This document shows, piece by piece, positions 45,603 to 57,313 of a stretch of DNA of 64,000 bases. A program made the translations under genes and the position numbers. Within the stretch, counting starts at the first letter, position 1; the number at the start of each line of letters is the position of its first letter. Below the pieces are notes generated by a model. It searched no databases. It saw nothing but the letters and a program-made list of their open reading frames with translations, and was not told the origin of the DNA. This stretch comes from Thamnaconus septentrionalis (taxonomy: Eukaryota > Chordata > Actinopteri > Tetraodontiformes > Monacanthidae), in contig CM020501.1 in NCBI GenBank assembly GCA_009823395.1, positions 21,939,861 through 22,003,860 of the forward strand, in the 5' to 3' direction.

Positions 45603-48474
45603 GGGATGGGGCTGACATGAGTTATCATCGGGCCTACATCCTCCTATTAGAGGCTGGGAGAGAGAAATGAAATCCTCTCTGGCTTCCATTATGCAGCGCG
45701 ATGTTTCCTGCACGCAGGAGGTCAGATCGGCCTCGCGGGAAATCAGCAGCGCGGCGTCGTTTTCTCAACACGATTCTGCTATTTATTTATTTTTTTTTTT
45801 ATTTTTTTTTTTTTTTTTTGGGTGAGCAAAATCAAAATGGCTCTGATGGCAAAGCCAGCAGTTTGCCAGTCAGCTGGTCAAGTCAGCAGGCCCACCAACC
45901 AACCGACCGACTGGCTGGTTGACTGACTGACTGACTGACTGGCTGGCTGTCTGGCGTCCACTCGGCCCTTCTGCCTTCCACTGCAAGGCGGCCAGGCTGC
46001 AGGGTTTGTGAGCAGGCCGGAACGAGAGGCTTTTTCTCGGGGATCACGGCGAACCGCAGCATCAAACACACACATGCAGGCACAGAGGGGCTGCTGGGAA
46101 ATAATAGCTGCAGCAGCAGCGGCAGCAGCAGCGGCAGCGGCGGCGGGTCTGCTGGGAGGGGAGGCTGGACCTGCGTGGCCCCTCCTGGCTCCACGCTGTC
46201 TGTGGATGGCAACCAATTTTCTGGCTCCGCTCTTGATCGCTTGGCCTGGTGCACTACTCAGTGTTGGAGAGGGAGGGGTGGGGTTGGGTTGGGGGGGGGG
46301 GGGGGGGGTGATCTGTTGATATGGTTTCCATGCAGGAAACATACATTTAAGAAAAAGATCGATCAATATTGAATGGATATTTACCAACTAAAGTGCGGAT
46401 TCCTGAGATTTTGACCCTTTGCTAGCTGCTTTCCCGCGTGGCCTGTGACCCTCAATCTGTGATAATGAAGGCTGTTGTGTTGCTCTGCACTTTACCGGCT
46501 TGTTTGCTCGCAGCATCTGGATGATTCCGCAAGGTCAAAACACTGTGCATCATCTTGACACGCTGCTGGCAAACAGCAGCAGGCGAGCCAGCAGAGTAGA
46601 GGATCATTCACAAAAAAAAGAAAGAAAGAAAGAAACTGAGAAAATAAAATCAATTCAGAGCCTGAGGTCCCTCGATTCTTTTTTGTCGAGGCTGTTTTTA
46701 TCTTCGTCCTGCCTGATTTGACAGCACATCTTCATCGTCACAATTTGATTTGGCCGCGGCCAAACACGCTCGTTTAATGAATCGGGAGAATTACGGGCAG
46801 CTAATGGATCCGGGTAAAAGCGTGAATGGTCCGAGCTATTTATAGATCACGCAAAACAAAATGGCAAGTCTCGATTTCAAAGTAAACCTGCGCATAAAGA
46901 TATATATTTATATAGAATTCAGGCTATTTAGATCAGAAAGAGACGCGTGTTGTCCGTTGACCTTCACCTTTGAAGAAACCTGGATCGTGTTTTATTCAGC
47001 GCAAATGAATTTACTGTAAAACGACTGAAACCAAACAGACAAAACAAAGCAAAAATAATACGGAAATTCTGAAATAAAGCAGCAATAATTTTTTTTTTTC
47101 CTGGTTGGAATTTGTTCATTTATAAATATGAAAAATATATTTTTTTACTACATTTTCTTAGGACACTGTTAAGTTTTTATGTGTTTTGCTTTTGTTTAAA
47201 GCGGGAATGAGTGGCATCTCGTCGTCACTTATGAATTATAAATAATAAAAATATATATTATATAAAAATTTAAAATTAATAAAGTTGAATATTTGCTTAA
47301 TCAGCAGGTATAGCTGTCAATTTGGGAAAACCTGGCAACAAATGAAGAATATTTTTGGTTCCAGCCAAGAAAATTTCCCCCCCCTGCCTGCGAACCAAAA
47401 ATGCTGCGCAAACAAAAAATAATAATAATACGGGAGAGCCTTTATAAAAAAAAACAAAACAAACAAAACCCTACCCGACAGAGTGATGGCAGCTGCAAAA
47501 CGTTGAGAATCTCGAAACAAATTCAAACTGTGAAAAATCACTTTGGGGCTATTTTTTGCTGTTTATCTCACCGACTTGGAAATTGCGAGAGAAAACATGC
47601 TTTTCTTTAATATATTTCCCCCCCCTAAACTTTTTCTCCCCACCTCCTCCTCACATAAACAAACTCCCCTCGCACCGGAGCCTCGCACCAGGCCAGTCCG
47701 CACACCCTGCGCTGCAGCCCGGCCCCGCCGCAGCGCCGCCCCGCTGCCCCCGCCGCACCGTCGCCGCTCTTACCGCCTCCCTCTTGCGGCGCTCTTCGCG
47801 GGCTTCCGTCTTCTTGAGCTCGGCCTTGAAGGCCTGCGTGTCGCCGTGCTGGCCGTCCTTGTCCAGGATGTCCATCAGGTAGGAGATGTAGCTGGTGGCC
47901 AGCCGCAGCGTCTTGATCTTGGACAGCTTGGTGTCGGCGGGCACGTTGGGGATGCACTCGCGCAGCTCGGCGAACGCCGAGTTGATGCTCTGCGTCCGCC
48001 GCCGCTCCTTGCGGTTGGCGGTGGGCCTCCGCTTGACGGGGCGCGGGTGCGAGTGGTGGTGGTGGTGCGCGCCCACCGACGTCCCGTTCACCGAGAGGGA
48101 GCCGGAGCCCGGCACGAGGCCGCCGGCGCCGTAGTGGTGGTGGTGGTGGGGGTGATGGGGGTGAGGGTGGTGGTGGTGGTGGTGGGGTCCAGGGAGCCGC
48201 TGCTGGAGGCTGAGCCTCCTCCTCCACCTCCTCCACCACCACCTCCCCCTCCGCCCGGGTTGCCGTGGTACTCCGGGCTGTAGCCGGGCGCGAGGCTGTA
48301 CTCGGTGGGCGACATGTCCGCGTGGTTGATGAGCCAGCTGGTGAAGTAGGGCGGCCCGGGCCCCGGCTCCTCGTGACACCGACCGGCCGCGGCCGCGTGC
48401 AGGGAGTAGTGGTGGTGGTGGCTGTCGTGGTGGTGCATGACCGGATGGTGAGGGAAGCCCGACACCAGACTCAT
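42792..48474 (-). CDS. hand2: hand2: bHLH transcription factor HAND2 (2 exons)
   Basis: Twist-class bHLH factor that binds E-boxes as a heterodimer with E-proteins in the nucleus. It is needed for heart ventricle, pharyngeal arch, fin/limb and sympathetic neuron development. Exon 1 starts [20 protein letters not shown], the HAND2 N-terminus. It carries the bHLH ([20 protein letters not shown] to [13 protein letters not shown]). Exon 2 ends [16 protein letters not shown], unique to HAND2. Exon 1 joins exon 2 in phase 0. The protein would be about 285 residues, compared with 217 in mammals, because of Gly, His and Ser runs. As written, the N-terminal frame and the bHLH frame differ by one base (see finding), so this is either an assembly error or a broken allele. 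The 4.8 kb intron is long and may hold enhancers. Confidence 0.95.
42948..47773 (-). other. hand2 intron (4.8 kb) with microsatellites
   Basis: Contains a (CGGCT)n pentamer at about 43536-43568, mirror (TTA)n and (TAA)n at 43815-43880 and 43928-43987, a GCACT/GCGCT pentamer array at 45302-45350, (TG)n at 45536-45600 and G/T runs. Two non-repetitive stretches (44750-44920 and 46741-46990) look like conserved regulatory DNA. Confidence 0.7.
46741..46990. promoter_or_regulatory. Candidate intronic enhancer of hand2
   Basis: Complex, non-repetitive DNA amid low-complexity DNA. It has a 14-bp palindrome ttggccgcggccaa (46750-46763), homeodomain-type cores TTAATGA and CTAATGG, and an AT-rich TATTTATAG (MEF2-like). 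Conservation is not tested. Confidence 0.35.
47774..48474 (-). CDS. hand2: hand2 exon 1 (N-terminus and bHLH)
   Basis: ATG at 48474. The N-terminal frame reads [20 protein letters not shown] to [20 protein letters not shown], a run of 14 glycines and [10 protein letters not shown], then slides into poly-Thr and stops. The next frame carries a His-rich block, [37 protein letters not shown] and the rest of the bHLH to ERRKREA, then donor gtaaga. The exon is 701 nt; 702 would be needed for an open frame with phase 0 at the donor. Confidence 0.93.
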
Positions 48475-48542
48475 AGTGGCACACGCAAGGGCGCGCGCGT
48501 GCACACGCACACACTCGCACTCTCCCTAGGTCTCTCTCTCTC

Positions 48543-48595
<53 letters not shown>

Positions 48596-49330
48596 CGCGC
48601 GCACACGCACGCAGGCCTGTCACAACAGCGGCGCCGCACCAGCAGAGCCTCGCTGCTCCACGGAACCTCTCCGCATCCGGTAGTTTGTCCTGCACAATCC
48701 GCCAGAGACTGAGGGAAAAGTGAAAGACTTCCGGTTCTGGACGCCGAGCCGAGCCGAGTCGAGCCGCCGAGTGGGTGCACACACCGGGGCCGAGCAGCAG
48801 CAGCAGCAGCGGGCCGGGGGCCGCTTCACTGCTCCACTCCGCGCGGCTGCAGCTCCTCCTCGGGGACGCGCCGTCCTGCTGCAGAACCTCCGTCCGTCGC
48901 TGCCGTCATCTCCCGCGGCCCTCACGGCGCCTGTCCCGCCGTCATCCCTTCGGAGGAAGCGGACTGGGAGCCTGCTGGTCTGGACTGTCCTGGTCTGTTC
49001 TGGTCTGGTCTGGTCTGGTCCGGAGGTGCAGCAGCAGCAGCAGCAGCAGCGGTGGTGGCCGGGCGACTGGCCCGGACTGCAGGCTGTGAAATGAGCCCCG
49101 GTGCAGAGGCAGAGTGGGAGAGAGAGAGAGCCGGCTCCTCTACGTCACCCCCCCGCACCGGCGGGGAGGGAGGGGGGTGGCGGTGGGGAGAGGGGAGGAG
49201 CCGGAGAGCCAATGAGGGCGCGAGGGCCTCTCCCTCTGTTTACTCCCCCCCCCCCCCCCTTTAATGCCGCTGCGCCCCGATAAGTGGAGCTGCTGGCGTG
49301 CGCGCAATTTTAAAGAGAGGAGGGGGCGGA
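48475..49330 (-). promoter_or_regulatory. hand2 5' UTR and CpG-rich promoter region
   Basis: G/C- and CpG-rich for about 850 bp upstream of the ATG. A (CA)n tract at 48546-48593 lies in the likely 5' UTR. Near 49278 a GATA motif (CTTATC on the minus strand) lies about 30 bp downstream of a TTTAAAA box at 49308-49315. A CCAAT motif occurs at 49210 on the + strand. GATA factors are known hand2 activators; the exact start site is not determined. Confidence 0.5.
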
Positions 49331-49533
49331 AGGGGGTGGGGGGTCACGCGCACGCCAACCAGCAGGCACCGGCGCAAGGTCAAAACTGAGGAGGCGCGAG
49401 GGTGAAGCGCGCGAGCCTGGCCTGGCCTCAGTGCAGCAAATCTTTTGCGCACGATGCACAGTGGTAATGTTTCATTCAATTTTCCCCCTGTTGAAGAAAA
49501 AGTTGAGGAGTTAAAAAAAAAAAAAAAAAACTA

Positions 49534-49550
49534 TCCGCGCATGCGCGACA
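49534..49550. promoter_or_regulatory. NRF1-type motif
   Basis: ccgcgcatgcgcgac is a near-palindromic GCGCATGCGC core, the NRF1 binding consensus typical of CpG promoters. It lies just upstream of the hand2 CpG region. Confidence 0.4.
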
Positions 49551-52500
49551 AGATGCTTCTAATAAGCAACTCTCTTATTAACGGGAAGTTTCATTAGAAA
49601 GACGGAGGCTTAAAAAAAAAATAGTCGAACGGCTTAAAATTATTATTAAATATTCATTTGGAGGTTGATCCGTCTGTGGTGACGCTAGCCCGCGCGCTCT
49701 GCTCGTTCATTGGTTGAATTGTCGCGCAGTCAAAGCCTCCAGACCGCAACTGAAATAATCCCTCTGATTTAAAGGTCTGCTGAATGTTGTCGTTGTTGTT
49801 GTTCTGTGTTTTTTTGGCTCTTGGAGCTCAAGTGACGGAAGCGGTGATATTCACAGAGCAGCGCGTGAGTCCAGCAGCTGGCTGCCAGAGTTCTGGATTT
49901 AAAGGATTTAAAGGTCTTTATTTCCGTGACAGTAAAACGGTCGATTTATGTCCTAAACTCAGACAAAATCCATGAAAAAATAGTAAAACTAGATTCGACT
50001 GTCCTCAGTGCGAAAAATCCGATGTTGCATTACATGGTTATTACGCATGTTAATGTGTGTTAAAATGTTCTTCGTGTGGGGAAAAAACCCCACTTTTTTC
50101 ATGTGTGTATTTGTTTTTCTTTTGCAGACAGAAAACTGTTGGATCTTCTCCGATGTTGGAAAACTAAATTAAAACAACCGTTTTGAGAGTGTAGAGTAAA
50201 GTCACGTTTATTTCTAATATCGATTTGTATATAATATAAATTAATACATATATATATAAGATATTTCTCCATGGGTTTACAAGTAATATTCTTTGATTAC
50301 AAACTTCCAAAAGCGCGTGCATGTGAGCGGGCACCGCTCGCGGGCTGCAGGGCCGAGCTGGGAGGTTCCGCGTGTGGGACCCTCGCACCTCATCCCCCCC
50401 GGTCCGTGAATCCCGCATATCCCAATATATTACTTTTATATTACTATTTTTATCCTTTCGTTTAATTTTCCTTTACTGACATTCATCAAATCGTTGTCAT
50501 TCATTCGCATTGAATTCGATTTAAAAAAAAAAAAGCACCCCGGCTTAGTTTGATTATATATTTAATTTTATTAAAGCCTAATTTTTACTCTCTTGAAAAA
50601 CAACCCTCTCTGCCAAAGACACTTCAGAAGGAGAGACAGAGCAGACAGTGGAAATTAACTGGAGAACTAAAACAAAGCAGAGGATAATTCATTGGATTTC
50701 TATATTTTTATATTTATAGGATGTCAACCCTCCAAAAAAGCAAAAAACAAAACAAAATAAATAATCAAATTACTAATAATTAAATAGGAAGGTTGACAGG
50801 TAAATAAATAAAGGATGAAATGTGTAAGAATAGCCTTGTGTTAACAGTCAGGTGACAAAACTGAACAGCCAAGTTTTAGTACACAACAGGTTACTGACGC
50901 CTGCAAAGGCCAAAAAAATAATCTGAGCCGTAAACCCATCACACGGATTGTTGGTTTGGGATTTTTTTTTTGTTTGTTTCTCGCTGAGGTTCAAACTGGA
51001 CAACGAGGAATTACAGGGAATCTTAGTTGACCAGCGCGACAACACCAGGGCCGACCTCCGGCGCCGCCGCCGCCGCCGCTGCTGGGTTTTGATTGGTGGT
51101 GCTGTCGTGGAGGCCTCTCGTTTCCCCCCCGTGTTTTGTCTCGTTCCGTCAGACAAACACTCGCAGTAGTGTCATTACTTTTGCTGCGGTGCGGCGCAAA
51201 TTTGTTGCACCATCCCAAACACAAACTGTGGCAGCCGTCCCACAGCAGGCAGCTGTTCCGCCTGTGATGAGGTTTGTGTGCATGCGTGTGCGTGTGCGAG
51301 TACGCTGCTAAAAATGTTCCACTCCAGCGTCAACGCCCACATCTGGCCTCCAAACTGGTCAGACGTATGTACATGATGCCCCCAGAGAGAAACATTTTTA
51401 TTTATTACGTCCTAACCTATTCAGTTTAAAAAACAGACAATTTCAATCATAATTCTATTGTGTTGCGACAAATCGACAAAAAAAAACCCAATTTGAAATC
51501 AAGCAACGTTCTTCTTCCTTCTGGAGTCCCTGTGAAGCCGTGTGGGTGACCGAAGGGGATTCACGCACCAGTCTGGACCTGAAACTGGCCCGACAGTGCA
51601 GCCAGTGGGGCCGAGATGCAAAAAAAAAAAATTGGGACCATTAATTGGAGGCGATTATTACCGGGAAACCGAATCTGGAAAACTGACATTCCTCTTGGGA
51701 TCACTACCTGTGTCAAGGCATCTCAATCCTGGATGACTCATCCCAGGAGGTGTGCGGAGCTCCACAAAAACACAGCCGTACTTGTGAATGTTGGAGCGGG
51801 AGCGTAAATATACCACACTCTGTGTTTTCCCCCTCCTGGGGAAACTGGATCCACTGGAATTATAATGGGACAGACACGGAGGGAAAGGGACATTGGAACG
51901 GTGAGTGTTTTTCAAAAGTAGCGTCCAGGCAGGAGGAGGCCAATAGAAGAAGAAGAAGAAGAAGAAGAAGAAGCGGAGACGGCAGCAGCGATGCCTTCCA
52001 GTGAAGATGCGACACTCAGAAAGGTCAGAAAGGTCGGACGCCTCTTCAGATCCAGCGCTAGTCGACCGGAGTCCTCTCGCAGCTCCAGAGCTCTGCAATC
52101 TTTAGATCGTCCCTCAGGATGCCACAGTCCTTTCTGAAACTCTGGAGAGCCGACTCGCTGTGGAATGAGAAAAATGTGCACATGGCAGACGGAAATTCTG
52201 TGGGGGGAAGGAAAAAAAAGAAAAAGGAAATGTTGTGTGAAAAAGTCCTCAGACGGCTTTGTCGCTGAAGAAGGTGGCAGGATGAATTCATTCCTGCTCG
52301 GCTAAGTGTGGTAGACTTGCAAACTTTGAAGAAATGATTTCGCATGTGCAGCGTCCGCGATTTTCCAACCTTGATGAGTCCTTTGATGTCTCAGCAGAAC
52401 CTTCTTCCTTCTTCTTCGGCCTTCGGTTCCACCGAACACTGTCAGCGACAGGCACTACACCTGTCAAAGCTTGACGGCAGGTTTCTGAATCGTCGCTGCA

Positions 52501-52684
52501 TCCCTTCGTTTATCTCAAACCGGGACTATTTTCAAAAGATTATAAGCTTCCGTTAGTGGGAAGGCTGCAGTTGTCGGGCCTTTGCTTCAGTCTAGATGTG
52601 CTTTCCAAAAATGAAAAAAAAATACTTATATATAAATAAACTAAGAAATGCAAACTTTTATGGTTAACGTTCAAGTGCCAAACA

Positions 52685-52750
52685 CCTGCATTCTATTGTT
52701 TCGCCAGCAGGGACGTCGGTTGCGAAAATAAGTGAAAATGACTAGCTACC
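52685..52750. repeat. Second copy of the repeat at 1553-1640
   Basis: cctgcattctattgtttcgc, cagcagggacgtcggttgcg and aaataagtgaaaatgac parallel the first copy base by base with scattered changes. Confidence 0.6.
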
Positions 52751-53408
52751 AATACGGAAAGCAACCAAACTGTTTTGTTTTCTGTTTTTTTTTTTTTGTT
52801 TTTTTTTTAAGAAAATGTGTTGCTAAAAACTACAACTTAACTAGTTAACTTATTTGTTTAAACAAATGTTCATTTGGTTCAATTTGGTCTAATTTTGAAT
52901 AAAAATTCCAATAAGATTCTGGCCTCAGCTAAGTTTAAGTTCAGTAGCCTACTGGAGTTAGCTTTCCGATGGGTGGGCGGGGCGTCGCACTCACGCCCCA
53001 ATCCCAGCTCACCTCCTCGTACCTCCCACAGATCCAAATATGGAATTTTACCAACCAAACGGGTGACATCACACAGTGACTCCGCCCATCTTCCCACGCA
53101 GTCAGTGTTGCCGACAGCGTTGAGAACTCGTTTGGCCGAGCCGTGCGTACAAGTGGTGAAGCGAACACACACCGATGCTAACAGACCGCTACGCTAATGC
53201 TAACAAACCGCCACGCTAATGCTAATGGCGTCTCTGTTTACACCGCGCGCTAGTTGGGCGGTCAGGGCATGTGATTTACAGCCCGGAGAGCTCTTATTTA
53301 ATACAGCCGACAGTCGGATGGTTGAAAAGCTTTTGATTGCCGGTTGTATTTCTCTCCCTCGGCCGCGTGGGCGAGCAAGACCCGAGAAGGGAACCAGCAG
53401 CTGGAGGG

Positions 53409-53461
53409 AGAGAGAGAGAGAGAGAGAGAGAACTTCCCTCTCTCTCTCTCTCTCTCTCTCT
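53409..53461. repeat. (GA)n–(TC)n inverted microsatellite
   Basis: About 20 bp of GA, a short spacer aacttcc, then about 25 bp of TC, so the strand can fold on itself. Confidence 0.95.
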
Positions 53462-53533
53462 TAGGAAGGCATATGATTTATATTTATTTAAGTGGTGAGT
53501 GGGGGGTTTGAATGGGGGGGGGGGTGCATTCAT

Positions 53534-53569
<36 letters not shown>

Positions 53570-56500
53570 GGCCTGGGCCGTGTAATCCATCTATGTGAAT
53601 GGGAGCTGTTGCAGTAATTTAGATCGGTTTGTGTCTCCTGATAATGACACATAATTAGACTGTAGGTCAGTCGGTCAGACTGCTGATCTCCCCCTCCCTC
53701 ACTCCCCCTCTCCACTCCACCCCCCCCCTCTCCCCCACCCCAACCTCACCCCTTCCCCCAACCTCCCCCACCTCTTTCTCTCTCTTTCAACCGGAAATTT
53801 GGGCAGTTATTCCGCCTCTGTGTGAAGCCGGCTAGGCCAATGAAGTAAAGCGGGATGAGACAGATGTCCCGCCGTGTTGCATGTCGAGCCTGTTTCCTCT
53901 CCAGCTTGTCGGCACGAAATCTTAGGATATAAAAGCAATCAGAGGGTTCGAAATGTTGGCAAAGACTTTAAAAATAACGGAAAAAAAAAAAAATCATAAA
54001 TAATGATAAATAATTGGGTTCCAAAAGACGGGTCCCCCATACGCACACACGCACACGCACACACAAATGCATACCTGCCGGTCTGTGAGGTTTATTTATG
54101 TAGGGGGGAGAGTGGCCGAGATCAGAGGGGAGGACACATAAGGGAAATGGGGGGGAAAGATTTGTGTGTGTGTGTGTGCAAATGAGAGAGAGGGAGAGGG
54201 TATGTCGGCAGCGTGATGATGTGCAGGTCCAGCCCTCCACCTCCAGCCCTTCTCTTTGAATGCCTTTGGAGAAAAAAAGGAATTAAATGCAAAAAACAAA
54301 AACAAAAAAAAACATTTTGGTACAATCAAAAAGTAAAAAAAAAAAAAAAAGAAGCATAAAAACAGGTAAACACGGAAAATACCCAAAGCGGAACTGGAAG
54401 TTTTTGAACCGGTACATTTACTGGCTCGAAATTTGTTTGTGTAACGTCACATTTTCTCAAATTCGCAACACAACATGGGTGACTTTTTTTTTTTTTTCCC
54501 CAAAAAAATCTGGTTAACAACTTAAAAAATTCACCAGGCAAATTAACACTCACCCATCTTGCCCCCTTAAACCTCCCCTCTGACTTCTTTCATGCGACCC
54601 CCAGATGAAGGAGAGTCAGAGGTCTGCCTTGTTGTGTTTTCCTCTCCGTAATGAGTCGCACATTTGCAGCTGGGGTCAGACGCCGGCGTGCTGGTGGCTC
54701 GGGGACCTGCACTCTCTCACGGAAAGGAGCCGCGTCGCTGTAAAAATGTGTGGAAAGTCTGAAGGGTTGTTTGCAGGGTGGTGTGGGGGGGTCGGGGTGG
54801 CACCTTCACAACACAGTGGCCCCTCAGGGTGATGGAGCTGTGACAGGTTGGTACCTACCTGGTACACCAGGCTTGTTTTCAGTGCAGTGTGAACCTGGAG
54901 CGGCACTGACTCAAAGAACTGACTCACGACACTGACTCGCCAGCACTGACTCGCCAGCTGTATCATTAGAATGGATAGATTTCGCACTTTTTTGGGACAG
55001 CATTAATGAAACAAAGTTCAAGTTCCCTGTTGGCGCATGACTTCATCGTGACTCCAACATGACGTATCTCAATACGCCTTGCAACTTGTTTGTTAGCAAT
55101 TGCAATACTTTAAACTTGACGCTGTCGGCTGGTATTAGCGAACATCGCAAACATTACCGGTCAAAAATGGCTGTCTTGTTATTCTTCTGATTTGTAGCCC
55201 TGCAATCACAGTCATTGGTTCCAACCATGAATCCCTTTCCAACTCGCTAGCGAACGAGCTGAAGAAACATCACGATCAAAAACGGTGTTGAGTCTGAGCT
55301 CGTGGGATCACTTGTGTTGCTGTTGTCCACCATCTGTCTGTATTTGAAAGCTTTTTTTTTTTTTTTTTTTTTTTTTAGCAATTGTGGCAACTCATAAGTA
55401 TTTCTGTAGACTGTTCCATATCAAGTTGCAATTTTGTGTACAAAAAGTTCATTTAAAAAGACAAATGTTTAAAACTACAAATTATGAATGGTCAAAGTCT
55501 TGAACTTGTGTTTTTGACTGCAATCTTACACTGTCAGAATCCTGATCTACAGTCGTGAAAAATGCAGCGCTGCTTCATTTTGTGGTGCAATTTCTTTTCT
55601 GTTTGCTTGCAAACACAGATCATTGGATTCCAACATGAGATCAACATGCCTGGATGGCTCCTCCGGGTTTCTCCCAGAGCGGTGACTCAGACTGTTTTCT
55701 CCGCCGCCTCCACCCCTCCAGCCCCCTCCCCCCCCATCCAACGCCCCTGTCCACCAAAGGGACGGTTAATCTGGGGGGGAATTAGCGTCTTTGTCAACCG
55801 GAGAGCCACCGCGGCATGAAACGCTGAGAAGAACTGAGAGCTGAAACCCGAGTGGTGTGAAAGGGTAGACGGGACGATCACACCGCGACCTGAGAAAAAG
55901 GACCTGCGTCGACGTGGGGCCGCAACCACCGGCAGCTGGAGGACTCACTTCACACGCACCTGCTCCAGGATCAATACGGGGTATTTGACGGCCACGCCGC
56001 ATGACTCATCTGTCTCTCCGCTGCGGGAACCTCTCGGGGGAAATTTCCCTTCCTGTGGTTTTTGAGGATTGCCGGGGCGCGGGGATGACACGTAGACCAG
56101 GGTCTTTCTCAAATCATCAAAAGATCAGAGCGTGAAAGCGATACACACCAGAGTCAACAAGACCGCGACAACCAAACTGGGATCAGCGGGGAGATCATGG
56201 GTGCACCGCAAAAAACTCTTTCTCACTTCTTATGCGTTCTTATGATTATGGATTCGTATCAATGCAGACAGGTTGCGAAGTCATATAAAAAAAACGACCT
56301 CTCCAAAACACCCAACCATCCACTTCCTGATCCCTCTAAAGGGGGGGTACATCTATGTCCAATACCGGTGGTTGAGGAACCGAGGAACCGAGGACCCGAA
56401 GAACCGAGGAACCCAAAGTTCCACTGCTGAATTAATGAAAATGCACTTAATCGGGAAAGGTAACTGCGGAGAAAACCAGGATGCCCTCGGTGGCCAGTCA

Positions 56501-56734
56501 GGCGTTTGATTGGCCCCCTTTCTCTGACTCTCGCCCGGGTTGCGCGGATGGTTGCAGCGCCCAGCGATTCCCGTCACCGCATTTATTATCATTATCACTG
56601 CCGCCGCTGAGGAACACTGTTGGTGTTTCCCAGAAATAACAGTCGGGGGAGGAACTCTGAAAAATCACGGCCGTCATTAAAAAGAAAAAAGAGGAAAGAA
56701 AAAAAAAAACCCTCAACAACACAGCAGACTGATG

Positions 56735-56843
56735 ATTAATGGATCACATCAGCTGAGTGTGTGTTTAGGTAATTAGGTTCTCATTAAGAGGTAGTCCAAA
56801 GCAAGCTGCGCAGTTTCCATAAGCTGTCCTGGCCCGTTTCGCG

Positions 56844-56850
<7 letters not shown>
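56735..56850. promoter_or_regulatory. Candidate conserved enhancer upstream of hand2
   Basis: Homeodomain-type cores cluster (gattaatgg, ggtaattagg, tcattaag) with a GCTGAG/CAGCTG-like E-box. Complex sequence between two microsatellite tracts. Inference only. Confidence 0.3.
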
Positions 56851-56913
<63 letters not shown>

Positions 56914-57274
56914 CATTGACTTTTTTTCTTCTTCCCCCGATCACACTAATTTAAACTTCGCTTTAATACAGGATGCACTGAACCTATTCATCAAATAAAA
57001 GTGGATGTAATGGTCGATATTATGATACTTGGACTTAATTAAGCCATGGATGTTTAGTTTGGTTCTGAATTTCGTAAAATCTGAAAGTTTGGTTGCTGCC
57101 AGTGGGCGATGGTGCTCCGTCCTTTGCGGCCGTTCTTTTTTTTTTTTTTTGGTGACCCCGAACTGAAGCCGTAGTACTGTCGTGTTTCTGAAGCGGCGCA
57201 GCGCCACCAGGCTGCCTCGTGTTGTCGTCATATCAGCGCAGTGTCGACGTTATTGCAGAAAGCAGTCTCTGAGG

Positions 57275-57313
<39 letters not shown>

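Noticed and set aside
45878..46387. 169-residue minus frame with poly-Ala/Pro
   Set aside because: Lies in the hand2 intron; low complexity from (GCA)n and G runs; no homology recognised.
47543..48283. 246-residue + strand frame over hand2 exon 1
   Set aside because: Antisense of the bHLH coding exon; high GC removes stops and nothing in it resembles a protein family.
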